This document shows positions 28,037-36,093 of a stretch of 64,000 bases of DNA, piece by piece (within the stretch, counting starts at the first letter, position 1; each line of letters opens with the position of its first letter). A program made the position numbers and the translations under genes. The stretch comes from Minwuia sp. Lineage in GTDB: Bacteria > Pseudomonadota > Alphaproteobacteria > Minwuiales > Minwuiaceae. The notes below the pieces were generated by a model, which ran no database searches, was not told where the DNA came from, and worked only from the letters and a program-made list of their open reading frames with translations. The stretch covers positions 124,001 through 188,000 of the forward strand of contig JARGPL010000009.1 in assembly GCA_029210175.1 (NCBI GenBank), in the 5' to 3' direction.

Positions 28037-29089
28037 ATGGCCAGGACCCCGCAGACCCGTACACGGAAGGCGCCCGCGAAATCGGCTGCCAGATCCACCG
28101 CCAAATCCGCTCCGCCGAAGGTTGAGGCCAGCAAGGAAGAGTTGCTGGAGCTTTATCGTGAAATGCTGCTGATCCGGCGCTTCGAGGAGAAGGCGGGCCA
28201 GATGTACGGCATGGGCCTGATCGGCGGTTTCTGCCATCTCTACATCGGGCAGGAAGCCGTGGTTGTCGGCATCCAGGCTGCGCTGAGCAGCAACGACAAG
28301 GTCATCACGTCCTATCGCGATCACGGCCACATGCTGGCTTGCGGCATGGAATCCAACGGCGTCATGGCGGAACTGACCGGCCGCGCCGGGGGCTACTCCC
28401 GGGGCAAGGGCGGTTCCATGCACATGTTCAGCCGCCAGAAGAATTTCTACGGCGGGCACGGCATTGTCGGCGCGCAGGTGCCACTGGGTACCGGACTGGC
28501 CTTCGCGGAGAAGTACAAGGGTTCGGATTCGTTGAGCGTTGCCTACTTCGGCGACGGCTCCGCCAACCAGGGGCAGGTCTATGAGGCGTTCAACATGGCG
28601 GCGCTGTGGAAGCTGCCGGTGATCTATGTGATCGAGAACAATCAGTATGCCATGGGCACGTCCGTGGCCCGGTCGTCAGCGCAGCCCGAACTGGCCAAAC
28701 GCGGCGAGAGCTTCGGCATCCCCGGTGTGCAGGTCGACGGCATGGACGTGCTGGCAGTCAAGGCTGCGGCGGATGAGGCCGTTGCCTATGTCCGCAGTGG
28801 CAAGGGGCCGATGATCCTGGAAATGAAGACCTATCGCTATCGCGGCCATTCCATGTCCGACCCGGCCAAATACCGGTCCAAGGAAGAAGTGAACAAGATG
28901 CGGGCGGAACGTGACCCCATCGAACGGGTCCGCCTGAACCTGCTGGACAAGCTGGGTGCGACGGAGGACGAGCTGAAGGCCATCGACAAGGATGTGAAGG
29001 CGATTGTCAGTGAGGCCGCCGAGTTCGCGCAGAACAGCCCGGAGCCTGATGAATCCGAACTGCTTACCGATATTCTGATCGAAGCCTGA
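28037..29089 (+). CDS. pdhA: Pyruvate dehydrogenase E1 component, alpha subunit
   Basis: This 350-residue subunit of thiamine-diphosphate-dependent E1 decarboxylates pyruvate. An alanine/lysine/threonine-rich leader of about 30 residues precedes [20 protein letters not shown]. The thiamine/Mg motif is [20 protein letters not shown] through [10 protein letters not shown]. The phosphorylation-loop-like [20 protein letters not shown] is conserved. I use ATG 28037, after GAGGAGGA; longer frames lie in ftsB. First gene of pdhA-pdhB-pdhC-lpd, preceded by a 180-base gap that may hold its promoter. Confidence 0.95.
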   Translation: MARTPQTRTRKAPAKSAARSTAKSAPPKVEASKEELLELYREMLLIRRFEEKAGQMYGMGLIGGFCHLYIGQEAVVVGIQAALSSNDKVITSYRDHGHMLACGMESNGVMAELTGRAGGYSRGKGGSMHMFSRQKNFYGGHGIVGAQVPLGTGLAFAEKYKGSDSLSVAYFGDGSANQGQVYEAFNMAALWKLPVIYVIENNQYAMGTSVARSSAQPELAKRGESFGIPGVQVDGMDVLAVKAAADEAVAYVRSGKGPMILEMKTYRYRGHSMSDPAKYRSKEEVNKMRAERDPIERVRLNLLDKLGATEDELKAIDKDVKAIVSEAAEFAQNSPEPDESELLTDILIEA

Positions 29090-29103
29090 GGGAGGGAAGA
29101 CGG

Positions 29104-30528
29104 ATGCCAGTACCGATTTTGATGCCCGCGCTTTCCCCCACGATGGAGGAAGGCACACTCGCCAAATGGATGGTGAAGGTCGGCGATCAGGTGGGGCCGG
29201 GTGACGTGCTCTGCGAGATCGAGACCGACAAGGCGACCATGGAAGTGGAAGCTGTTGACGAAGGCACCATCGGCAAGCTGATTTTCGATGAAGGCGCAGA
29301 GGGTGTGAAGGTCAACGCCCCCATTGCCGTGCTGCTGGAAGATGGTGAGGACGAGAGGGCGCTGGAGGGCTTCGACGCCGGTTCCGGCGGGCCTGCGCCG
29401 AAGGCCGATGCGCCATCCGCTGAGGATGAGGCGGAGCCGGAAGAGAAGCCGAAGACAAAACCGCAGGCCCGGGCGGCTGAAGCGGCAAACGATGACGATG
29501 AAGATGACGGTGATGATGAGCCTGATCTGCCCAAGGGCGCTGAAACCGCGAACATGACCCTGCGGGAAGCGCTGCGTGACGCCATGTCGGAAGAGATGGA
29601 ACGCGAGGAGATGGTTTTCCTGATGGGTGAGGAAGTCGCCGAATATCAGGGGGCGTACAAGGTCAGCCAGGGATTGCTGGAAAAATTCGGCCCGCGGCGG
29701 GTCATCGATACCCCGATTACCGAACACGGATTCGCCGGCATCGGTGTCGGTGCGGCGTTCGGTGGACTGAAGCCGATCGTCGAATTCATGACCTTCAACT
29801 TCGCAATGCAGGCCATCGACCAGATCATCAACTCGGCCGCCAAGACGCTCTACATGTCCGGCGGCCAGATGGGCTGCCCCATCGTGTTCCGTGGCCCCAA
29901 CGGTGCCGCGTCCCGCGTCGGTGCGCAGCACAGCCAGGACTATGCGGCCTGGTATGCTTCAGTGCCGGGGCTGAAGGTCATTGCACCCTATGATGCGATG
30001 AGCGCGAAGGCCCTGCTGAAGGCGGCGATCCGTGACCCGAATCCGGTGATTTTCCTGGAGAACGAAGTGCTCTACGGTCGCACCTGGGATGTCGCGACCG
30101 ACCCGGACTTCACCCTGCCGATCGGCAAGGCGAAGGTCATCCGCAAGGGCAAGGATGTGACCCTGGTCGGCTATTCGATTGCCGTCGCCAAGGCACTGGA
30201 AGCGGCAGACAAGCTGGCTGAGGAGGGCATCGAGGCGGAAGTCATCGACCTGCGCTCCGTCCGCCCGCTCGACACTGCCACCGTTGTCAAATCGGTACGC
30301 AAGACGAACCGTTGCGTCACGGTCGAGGAAGCCTGGCCGACCTGCGGCATCGGTGCGGAACTTTCCGCGCGGATCATGGAAGAGGCCTTCGACTGGCTGG
30401 ACGCCCCGGTCAAGCGGGTGTCCGGCGTGGACGTGCCGATGCCTTACGCAGCCAACCTGGAAAAGCTGGCGCTGCCACAGTCCGATCACATCGTCGCGGC
30501 GGCCAAGGCCGTCTGCTACAGCGAATAG
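29104..30528 (+). CDS. pdhB: Pyruvate dehydrogenase E1 beta subunit with N-terminal lipoyl domain
   Basis: This is a 474-residue protein. Residues 1-about 80 are a lipoyl domain with the lipoylated lysine in [13 protein letters not shown]. An acidic, proline/alanine-rich linker (about 85-140) leads to the E1 beta transketolase-type domain, which has [17 protein letters not shown] and [20 protein letters not shown] lipoyl domain on E1 beta is a known feature of alphaproteobacterial complexes. Fourteen bases separate it from pdhA. Confidence 0.95.
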   Translation: MPVPILMPALSPTMEEGTLAKWMVKVGDQVGPGDVLCEIETDKATMEVEAVDEGTIGKLIFDEGAEGVKVNAPIAVLLEDGEDERALEGFDAGSGGPAPKADAPSAEDEAEPEEKPKTKPQARAAEAANDDDEDDGDDEPDLPKGAETANMTLREALRDAMSEEMEREEMVFLMGEEVAEYQGAYKVSQGLLEKFGPRRVIDTPITEHGFAGIGVGAAFGGLKPIVEFMTFNFAMQAIDQIINSAAKTLYMSGGQMGCPIVFRGPNGAASRVGAQHSQDYAAWYASVPGLKVIAPYDAMSAKALLKAAIRDPNPVIFLENEVLYGRTWDVATDPDFTLPIGKAKVIRKGKDVTLVGYSIAVAKALEAADKLAEEGIEAEVIDLRSVRPLDTATVVKSVRKTNRCVTVEEAWPTCGIGAELSARIMEEAFDWLDAPVKRVSGVDVPMPYAANLEKLALPQSDHIVAAAKAVCYSE

Positions 30529-30540
30529 GGAGGGCGCGAC

Positions 30541-31872
30541 ATGCCGATAACAATCACCATGCCAGCCCTGTCCCCGACGATGGAAGAGGGCACGCTGTCG
30601 AGCTGGCAGGTCAAGCCGGGGGACACGGTTTCCTCTGGCGACGTGCTGTGCGAGATCGAAACCGACAAGGCCACGATGGAGGTCGAGGCGGTTGACGAAG
30701 GCACTATCGGTGCCTTGCTGGTCGATGCCGGAACCGAGGGTGTGAAGGTCAATGCACCCATCGCCGTGCTGCTCGAAGAAGGTGAGGACAAGAGCGCGCT
30801 GGACGGCTACGAGGCCAAGAGCGCTGGCGGCGGCGGAAGCGACGCGCCGGCTGCAGAACCCGAGTCCGAACCAGAGGAACCTGCGGCTGCCGAGAAGGCC
30901 CCGGCACCCAGGGCATCAGCAGGCGGCGGTGGCAGCAGCAGTGCCGGGCGTACCTTTGCCAGCCCGTTGGCACGGCGCATTGCGGCGCAATCGGATCTGG
31001 ATCTTGCGCGGATCGAAGGCACCGGACCCAAGGGACGCATCGTCAAGCGTGATGTCGAGGCGGCGATCGCCAATGGCACGGCGGGCAAATCCGCAGCCGA
31101 GACGCCGAAATCGACCAGGGCAGAAGGGGCAGCACCAGCCGCCGCATCCGCCGCACCGGTGGCGGCGAAGGACTATCCGCCGGTCACGGATGACTACGAG
31201 GAGATCAAGCTCAACTCCATGCGCAAGACCATCGCGCGCAGGCTCACCGAGTCCAAGCAGACGGTGCCGCATTTCTACCTGACCATCGATGTCGAACTGG
31301 ATGCCTTGCTGGCACTCCGGAAGGACCTCAACGCGCGGTCTGATGCCTTCAAGATCTCGGTCAATGACTTCATCGTCCGGGCCTCGGCGCTGGCGCTGCG
31401 CAAGCACCCTGAAGTCAACGCGCAGTTCACGGAAAACGCGATCCTGCAGCACCGCAAGGTCGATGTTTCGGTGGCCGTTGCCATCGAAGGCGGCCTGATC
31501 ACGCCGGTTGTGCGCAACACCGACCAGAAGGGTCTGCAGCAGATTTCCGCTGAGACCAAGGACCTGGCGGGCCGTGCGCGGGATGGCAAGCTGAAACCCG
31601 AAGAGTTTGCGGGCGGCACCTTCACCATTTCCAACCTGGGCATGTTCGGCATCGATCAGTTCGTCGCTGTCATCAATCCGCCCCAGGCCGCAATCCTGGC
31701 GGTGGGGTCCGGCACGCAGAAACCGGTGGTGAAGGATGGGGCACTGGCGATTGCAACGGTCATGACCGCGACCCTGTCAGCGGATCATCGTGTGTTCGGT
31801 GGCGCGGAGGGGGCGGCGTTCCTGGAGACACTCCGGGGCCTGCTCGAAGACCCGCTCACCATGCTGCTCTGA
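30541..31872 (+). CDS. pdhC: Pyruvate dehydrogenase E2, dihydrolipoyllysine acetyltransferase
   Basis: This is a 443-residue E2 core. It has one lipoyl domain (lysine in [13 protein letters not shown]), a long alanine/proline/glutamate-rich flexible linker and a peripheral-subunit-binding domain (ASPLARRIAAQSDLDLARIE). The catalytic acetyltransferase domain ends in ATLSADHRVFGGAEGAAFL, with the catalytic histidine in DHR. The lipoyl region is nearly the same as that of the preceding E1 beta, suggesting duplication or gene conversion. Confidence 0.95.
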   Translation: MPITITMPALSPTMEEGTLSSWQVKPGDTVSSGDVLCEIETDKATMEVEAVDEGTIGALLVDAGTEGVKVNAPIAVLLEEGEDKSALDGYEAKSAGGGGSDAPAAEPESEPEEPAAAEKAPAPRASAGGGGSSSAGRTFASPLARRIAAQSDLDLARIEGTGPKGRIVKRDVEAAIANGTAGKSAAETPKSTRAEGAAPAAASAAPVAAKDYPPVTDDYEEIKLNSMRKTIARRLTESKQTVPHFYLTIDVELDALLALRKDLNARSDAFKISVNDFIVRASALALRKHPEVNAQFTENAILQHRKVDVSVAVAIEGGLITPVVRNTDQKGLQQISAETKDLAGRARDGKLKPEEFAGGTFTISNLGMFGIDQFVAVINPPQAAILAVGSGTQKPVVKDGALAIATVMTATLSADHRVFGGAEGAAFLETLRGLLEDPLTMLL

Positions 31873-31887
31873 CGGAGGACGAAGATC

Positions 31888-33288
31888 ATGGCGAAGAATT
31901 TCGATCTCGTCGTCGTGGGCGGTGGCCCAGGCGGGTATGTGGCTGCGATCCGCGCTGCGCAACTCGGCATGAATGTCGCGTTGGTGGAGCGGGAGCATCT
32001 GGGCGGCATCTGCCTCAACTGGGGCTGCATCCCGACCAAGGCGCTGCTGCGCTCGGCTGAGGTCTATCATCTGATGACCCACGCCCAGGACTATGGTTTC
32101 CGTATCGATGGCAAGATCGAGATCGACAATGCGGCCATCGTCAAGCGGTCGCGCAAGGTGGCCGGACAGCTTTCCGGCGGCGTGAAACACCTGCTGAAGA
32201 AGAACAAGGTCACGGTCTTCGACGGGCAGGGGGCGCTGGCCGGCAAGGGCACGGTCAAGGTGACCAGGGACGGCAAGGCGGTCGAGGAGATCAAGGCCAG
32301 TCACATCATCCTGGCCACCGGTGCCCGCGCGCGGTCGCTGCCCGGGCTGGAACCGGATGGCAAGCTTGTCTGGACCTATCGTGAGGCCATGGTGCCGGAA
32401 GAGTTGCCGAAATCGCTTCTGGTCGTCGGGTCTGGTGCCATCGGCATCGAATTTGCCAGCTTCTATCGCACCCTTGGTGTCGATGTGACGGTGGTCGAGG
32501 TCATGGACCGCGTGCTTCCGGTGGAGGACGCCGAGATTTCCGCCTTCGCCGAAAAGGCATTCACCAAGCAGGGCATGAAGATCATGACCGGCGCGACGGT
32601 GGAGAAGCTCGACCGCAAGACGAACTCGGTCACTGCCTCCATCAAGGGCAAGGATGGCAAGAGCCAGTCCCTGACCGTGGATCGGGTGATTCTGGCCGTG
32701 GGTATCGTCGGCAACGTCGAGGATATCGGGCTTGAGAACACCAAGGTGAAGGTGGACCGCACCCATGTGCAGATCGACGAATATTGCCGCACCGGCGAAC
32801 CGGGCGTCTATGCCATCGGCGACCTCTGCGGCCCGCCCTGGCTGGCGCACAAGGCCAGCCATGAAGGTGTGATCTGCGTCGAGAAGATCGCCGGGCTTGA
32901 TGCGCACCCGCTCGACACGACCAACATTCCCGGCTGCACCTATTGCCAGCCGCAGGTGGCCAGCGTTGGCCTGACGGAGGCCGCAGCCAAGGAAAATGGG
33001 CATGAGGTCAGGGTCGGCCGCTTCCCGTTCCAGGGCAACGGCAAGGCCATCGCGCTGGGGGAGCCGGAGGGCATGGTGAAGACCGTGTTCGACAAGAAGA
33101 CCGGCGAACTGCTGGGCGCGCACATGATCGGTGCGGAAGTGACCGAACTGATCCAGGGCTATGGCATCGCCAAGACGCTGGAAACGACCGAGATCGACCT
33201 CATGCATACTGTATTCCCGCACCCGACCCTGTCGGAAATGATGCACGAGTCCGTCCTTGACGCCTACGGTCGCGCTATCCATTTCTGA
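31888..33288 (+). CDS. lpd: Dihydrolipoyl dehydrogenase (E3)
   Basis: This 466-residue FAD/NAD flavoprotein reoxidises dihydrolipoamide. The FAD loop is VVVGGGPGGYVAAIRAAQLG and the redox disulfide is GGICLNWGCIPTKALL. NAD binding involves LVVGSGAIGIEFASFYRTLG, and the C-terminal catalytic histidine pair is in HTVFPHPTLSEMM. It completes the pyruvate dehydrogenase set, 15 bases after pdhC. Confidence 0.96.
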   Translation: MAKNFDLVVVGGGPGGYVAAIRAAQLGMNVALVEREHLGGICLNWGCIPTKALLRSAEVYHLMTHAQDYGFRIDGKIEIDNAAIVKRSRKVAGQLSGGVKHLLKKNKVTVFDGQGALAGKGTVKVTRDGKAVEEIKASHIILATGARARSLPGLEPDGKLVWTYREAMVPEELPKSLLVVGSGAIGIEFASFYRTLGVDVTVVEVMDRVLPVEDAEISAFAEKAFTKQGMKIMTGATVEKLDRKTNSVTASIKGKDGKSQSLTVDRVILAVGIVGNVEDIGLENTKVKVDRTHVQIDEYCRTGEPGVYAIGDLCGPPWLAHKASHEGVICVEKIAGLDAHPLDTTNIPGCTYCQPQVASVGLTEAAAKENGHEVRVGRFPFQGNGKAIALGEPEGMVKTVFDKKTGELLGAHMIGAEVTELIQGYGIAKTLETTEIDLMHTVFPHPTLSEMMHESVLDAYGRAIHF

Positions 33289-33296
33289 GATGTGAC

Positions 33297-33719
33297 ATGA
33301 ACTGGGTGGAATGGAGTGAGATCGCGCGGAATCTGGCAATTGTTGCCGGTGGCGGGTTCGGCCTTTGGCTGGCATGGTCGCGGACCAGGGCGCTTGGTCG
33401 CCAGACTGAAACGTCAGAGTTGGCCGAGGTCCAGCGCCAGCGCGAGCACGTTGCTCAGCTTTTTGACAGTTCGCTCGAAAGGCTAAATCACGAGCAGCAT
33501 TGGGTTCGATTGGGGGCGGTATTTGTGCTAGAACAAATCACAGAGACAGCGCCGGAGCTTTCGGATTCTGTGGTGAGTGTGCTGGTTGCATATTTTAGCT
33601 CAGAGATGGAGACGATCTCTGCGGAGAGTGATGAACTAGATGCTATGACTCTTGGAACTCGGCCCGATCTCGTTGAGATTCAGCGGTTTCTTGTGAGCAC
33701 AGCGGCGGAGGCACGGTAG
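33297..33719 (+). CDS. N-terminal half of a split pentapeptide-repeat membrane protein
   Basis: This 140-residue product has one membrane helix (LAIVAGGGFGLWLAWSRT) and a helical segment including HWVRLGAVFVLEQITETAPE. This matches the N-terminal module of single-chain membrane-anchored pentapeptide-repeat proteins (VRLGGIYALERIA-type). It ends in TAG at 33717-33719, directly followed by an in-frame ATG opening the pentapeptide half. Either one gene was broken by a nonsense mutation or the two are made by stop-and-restart. From about 33480 the base composition is clearly AT-richer than the flanking lpd and lipA, pointing to acquired DNA. Confidence 0.65.
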   Translation: MNWVEWSEIARNLAIVAGGGFGLWLAWSRTRALGRQTETSELAEVQRQREHVAQLFDSSLERLNHEQHWVRLGAVFVLEQITETAPELSDSVVSVLVAYFSSEMETISAESDELDAMTLGTRPDLVEIQRFLVSTAAEAR

Positions 33720-34289
33720 ATGACAATGGTTGCTGATGCATATTATGAACGTTTTCGGCATGTTCGCGAGCGACTGAAAGCCGTAAATTACAAGTTCAAC
33801 TTCGAAGGACTTCATTATCCTCGATTTGAAATGGCAAAGAAGGTATTAGCTGGCGCAAATTTTTCGCATGCAAGTCTGATTGGAGCAAATTTCAAAGGGA
33901 CCGATCTAACAGATGCTAGTTTTCGGGGGGCAAATCTTCGTCTTTGCGATTTTTCAGAGGCGATTTTGGACCGAGCAGACTTTGCGGAGGCCGACCTCAA
34001 TAGATCATTGTTTCGTGGTGCTCGACTGGCTGGAACCAGATTTATTGGTGCCGATCTGACTTTTGCTAATTTGACTGATGCAGCAATCAATTCTGCTGTC
34101 TGGACCGATGCTAAGCTAAAAGGCGCTAACTTTATCGGTATAGACCTGCGGCATGAAGCTACTTTGCAGGGATGGCAGCTTTTAGATGTCCGCGGGCTTG
34201 AAAGAGATTTGATGCCTGAGTGGCTCCTTGAAGACCTTCAGGATGCGAAGGCTCGCGTGGACGCCGCCGCAAAGAAATTCACATCATAG
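33720..34289 (+). CDS. Pentapeptide-repeat protein (C-terminal half of the split gene)
   Basis: This 189-residue product carries roughly 18-20 pentapeptide repeats of the A(D/N)LXX type (AGANFSHASLIGANF, GADLTFANLTDAAINSAV), predicting a right-handed quadrilateral beta-helix. It is in the same frame as the upstream half, with only TAG between them. Pentapeptide proteins have many roles (DNA mimicry, membrane-linked scaffolds), so none is assigned. AT-rich compared with neighbours, and set between lpd and lipA, which are normally adjacent. Confidence 0.75.
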   Translation: MTMVADAYYERFRHVRERLKAVNYKFNFEGLHYPRFEMAKKVLAGANFSHASLIGANFKGTDLTDASFRGANLRLCDFSEAILDRADFAEADLNRSLFRGARLAGTRFIGADLTFANLTDAAINSAVWTDAKLKGANFIGIDLRHEATLQGWQLLDVRGLERDLMPEWLLEDLQDAKARVDAAAKKFTS

Positions 34290-34308
34290 AATCTGAGCGA
34301 ATAGCACC

Positions 34309-35262
34309 ATGCCTGACACCACCAAATCGACCGTTCGACACCCTGAAAAGGCGCACAGGCCGGACAATCCGGTCTGGAAGAAGAAGCCCGCCTGGATCCG
34401 GGTGAAGGCGCCGACGTCGCCGGAGTACATGGAAACCCGGCGGATCATGCGGACGCACAAGCTGAACACGGTCTGTGAGGAAGCGGCCTGCCCGAACATC
34501 GGGGAGTGCTGGGCCAAGGGTCATGCGACCATGATGATCCTGGGGGACACATGCACCCGGGCCTGCAGCTTCTGCAACGTGAAGACAGGCAAGCCCGGCG
34601 CGCTGGACCCGTTCGAGCCGGAAAACGTGGCACAGTCAGTCGCGAAGCTGGGGCTGGCGCATGTCGTGGTGACATCCGTGGACCGCGATGACCTGGACGA
34701 TGGCGGGGCGGATCATTTCGCCCGCACCATTACCTGCATTCGTCAGGCCAGCCCGGACACGACCATCGAAGTCCTTGTGCCCGACTTCCAGAAGAAGCCC
34801 GGCGCGCTGGAGATGGTGGTGGAAGCCCGCCCCGACGTGTTCAACCACAACATGGAGACCGTGCCGCGGCTTTATGCGTCGGTACGCCCCGGCGCGCGCT
34901 ATTTCCATTCGCTGCGCATCCTGGCGGACGTGAAGGAAATGGATCCGTCCATCTTCACCAAGTCCGGCATCATGGTGGGGCTGGGGGAACAGCGCGAGGA
35001 AGTGCTGCAGATCATGGATGACCTGCGTTCTGCCGATGTCGATTTCATGACCATTGGCCAGTACCTGCAGCCAACCGCCAAGCACCACATCCTGGATCGG
35101 TTCGTGACGCCGGAGGAATTCGCGGGTTATGAGCGGAACGCCTATGGCAAGGGATTCCTGATGGTTTCAGCCACGCCGCTGACCCGGTCATCGTATCACG
35201 CGGGGGATGATTTCCGCCGCCTGCGCGACGCGCGGGAGAAGCAGCTGGCCAGGTCCGCCTGA
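34309..35262 (+). CDS. lipA: Lipoyl synthase LipA
   Basis: This 317-residue radical-SAM enzyme inserts two sulfurs into octanoyl groups bound to lipoyl domains. The auxiliary cluster cysteines are in [13 protein letters not shown] and the radical-SAM cluster is [13 protein letters not shown]. The conserved C-terminal serine ligand lies in [10 protein letters not shown]. It serves the lipoyl domains of the pdhB and pdhC products encoded just upstream. Good match to family length. Confidence 0.96.
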   Translation: MPDTTKSTVRHPEKAHRPDNPVWKKKPAWIRVKAPTSPEYMETRRIMRTHKLNTVCEEAACPNIGECWAKGHATMMILGDTCTRACSFCNVKTGKPGALDPFEPENVAQSVAKLGLAHVVVTSVDRDDLDDGGADHFARTITCIRQASPDTTIEVLVPDFQKKPGALEMVVEARPDVFNHNMETVPRLYASVRPGARYFHSLRILADVKEMDPSIFTKSGIMVGLGEQREEVLQIMDDLRSADVDFMTIGQYLQPTAKHHILDRFVTPEEFAGYERNAYGKGFLMVSATPLTRSSYHAGDDFRRLRDAREKQLARSA

Positions 35263-35315
35263 TCAGGGTAGAGACCCTTTCCACACCAGATTTCCTTGGC
35301 CAAACCGGATAGTCG

Positions 35316-35747
35316 ATGCCCAAGCATTCGGAATCGCGTGTCATGCCGCACACGCCAGAACAGATGTACAGCCTGGTCGCAGACATTGGCCGTTACCCGG
35401 AATTCCTGCCGTGGTGCGTGGGCGCGCGGATCGTGGAGCAGACGGAGCGTGTGGTGGTTGCCGACCTGCTGATCGGCTTCAAGGTCTTCAGGGAGCGGTT
35501 CCGCTCCAAGGTCGATCTGAACCCGGCACAGCGGACCATCGATGTGGCCTATGTCGAGGGGCCGATGCGGTATCTGGAAAACCACTGGCAGTTCATCGAA
35601 CACGCCGATGGATGCCAGGTCGATTTCAATGTCGATTTCGAGTTCCGTTCCCTGCTGCTGCGCAAGGCGATCGAGCCGCTGTTCCATGAAGCCGTCCGGC
35701 GCATGGTCGCCGCATTCGAGAAGCGGGCGCTGGTACTTTACGGCTGA
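35316..35747 (+). CDS. RatA/Coq10-family START-domain protein
   Basis: This is a 143-residue SRPBCC (START-like) protein. MYSLVADIGRYPEFLPWCVG at the N-terminus and FEFRSLLLRKAIEPLFHEAV near the end are the family signatures. Homologues are called ubiquinone-binding Coq10 or RatA toxin. Location after lipA is conserved in alphaproteobacteria and favours a respiratory/quinone role over toxicity; this is inference. Confidence 0.85.
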   Translation: MPKHSESRVMPHTPEQMYSLVADIGRYPEFLPWCVGARIVEQTERVVVADLLIGFKVFRERFRSKVDLNPAQRTIDVAYVEGPMRYLENHWQFIEHADGCQVDFNVDFEFRSLLLRKAIEPLFHEAVRRMVAAFEKRALVLYG

Positions 35748-35833
35748 TTTTGTGCCCGATGCCCCGCATCGAATGTCGCGTGTGGTATTCACATGCACCT
35801 AAACCCTTAAAATACATGCATTTTCACCATGAT

Positions 35834-35880
35834 AGTGTGTCTTTCGGCACACTGTTACAGGATTGCATGCAATGCATGCA
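35834..35880 (+). promoter_or_regulatory. AT-rich region with hairpin and repeated CATGCA words
   Basis: The 346-base gap between ratA and the RTX gene is AT-rich compared with its surroundings. AGTGTGTC (35834-35841), loop TTTC and GGCACACT (35846-35853) form an eight-pair hairpin without a T tract. TTGCATGCAA (35863-35872) and TGCATGCA (35873-35880) are adjacent palindromes. More ATGCA words lie at about 35793 and 35815. No convincing reading frame is present. A CtrA box follows at 35919. Confidence 0.4.
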
Positions 35881-35918
35881 GGAAACCCCTTTCACGATCT
35901 GGGCGATTTATGACCAAG

Positions 35919-35933
35919 TTAACATTCTATTAA
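35919..35933 (+). promoter_or_regulatory. CtrA-type binding site, TTAA-N7-TTAA
   Basis: TTAACATTCTATTAA is an exact TTAA-N7-TTAA match to the CtrA box known from Caulobacter and other alphaproteobacteria. It lies about 160 bases before the RTX-repeat gene and is the only exact match I found in the window. CtrA binding here is inferred. Confidence 0.55.
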
Positions 35934-36093
35934 TGGGTTAGCCGTGTGGAGGGCGACCGGGGCGAACCCCGGCGTGCGCAGGGCGAAAACAAGACCCGGA
36001 GAATGAGGGCAAGACGATTTCCAAGGGTGCCGACAACAGTGTCAGCTTCTCAGCCGATGTGCGCGGACCCGTTTCGGCGTGGATGGTGCGGCG

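Noticed and set aside
35750-35941. A 63-codon plus-strand frame in the ratA-RTX gap
   Set aside because: No ribosome site, no similarity, and it overlaps the palindromes and CtrA box that better explain the region.
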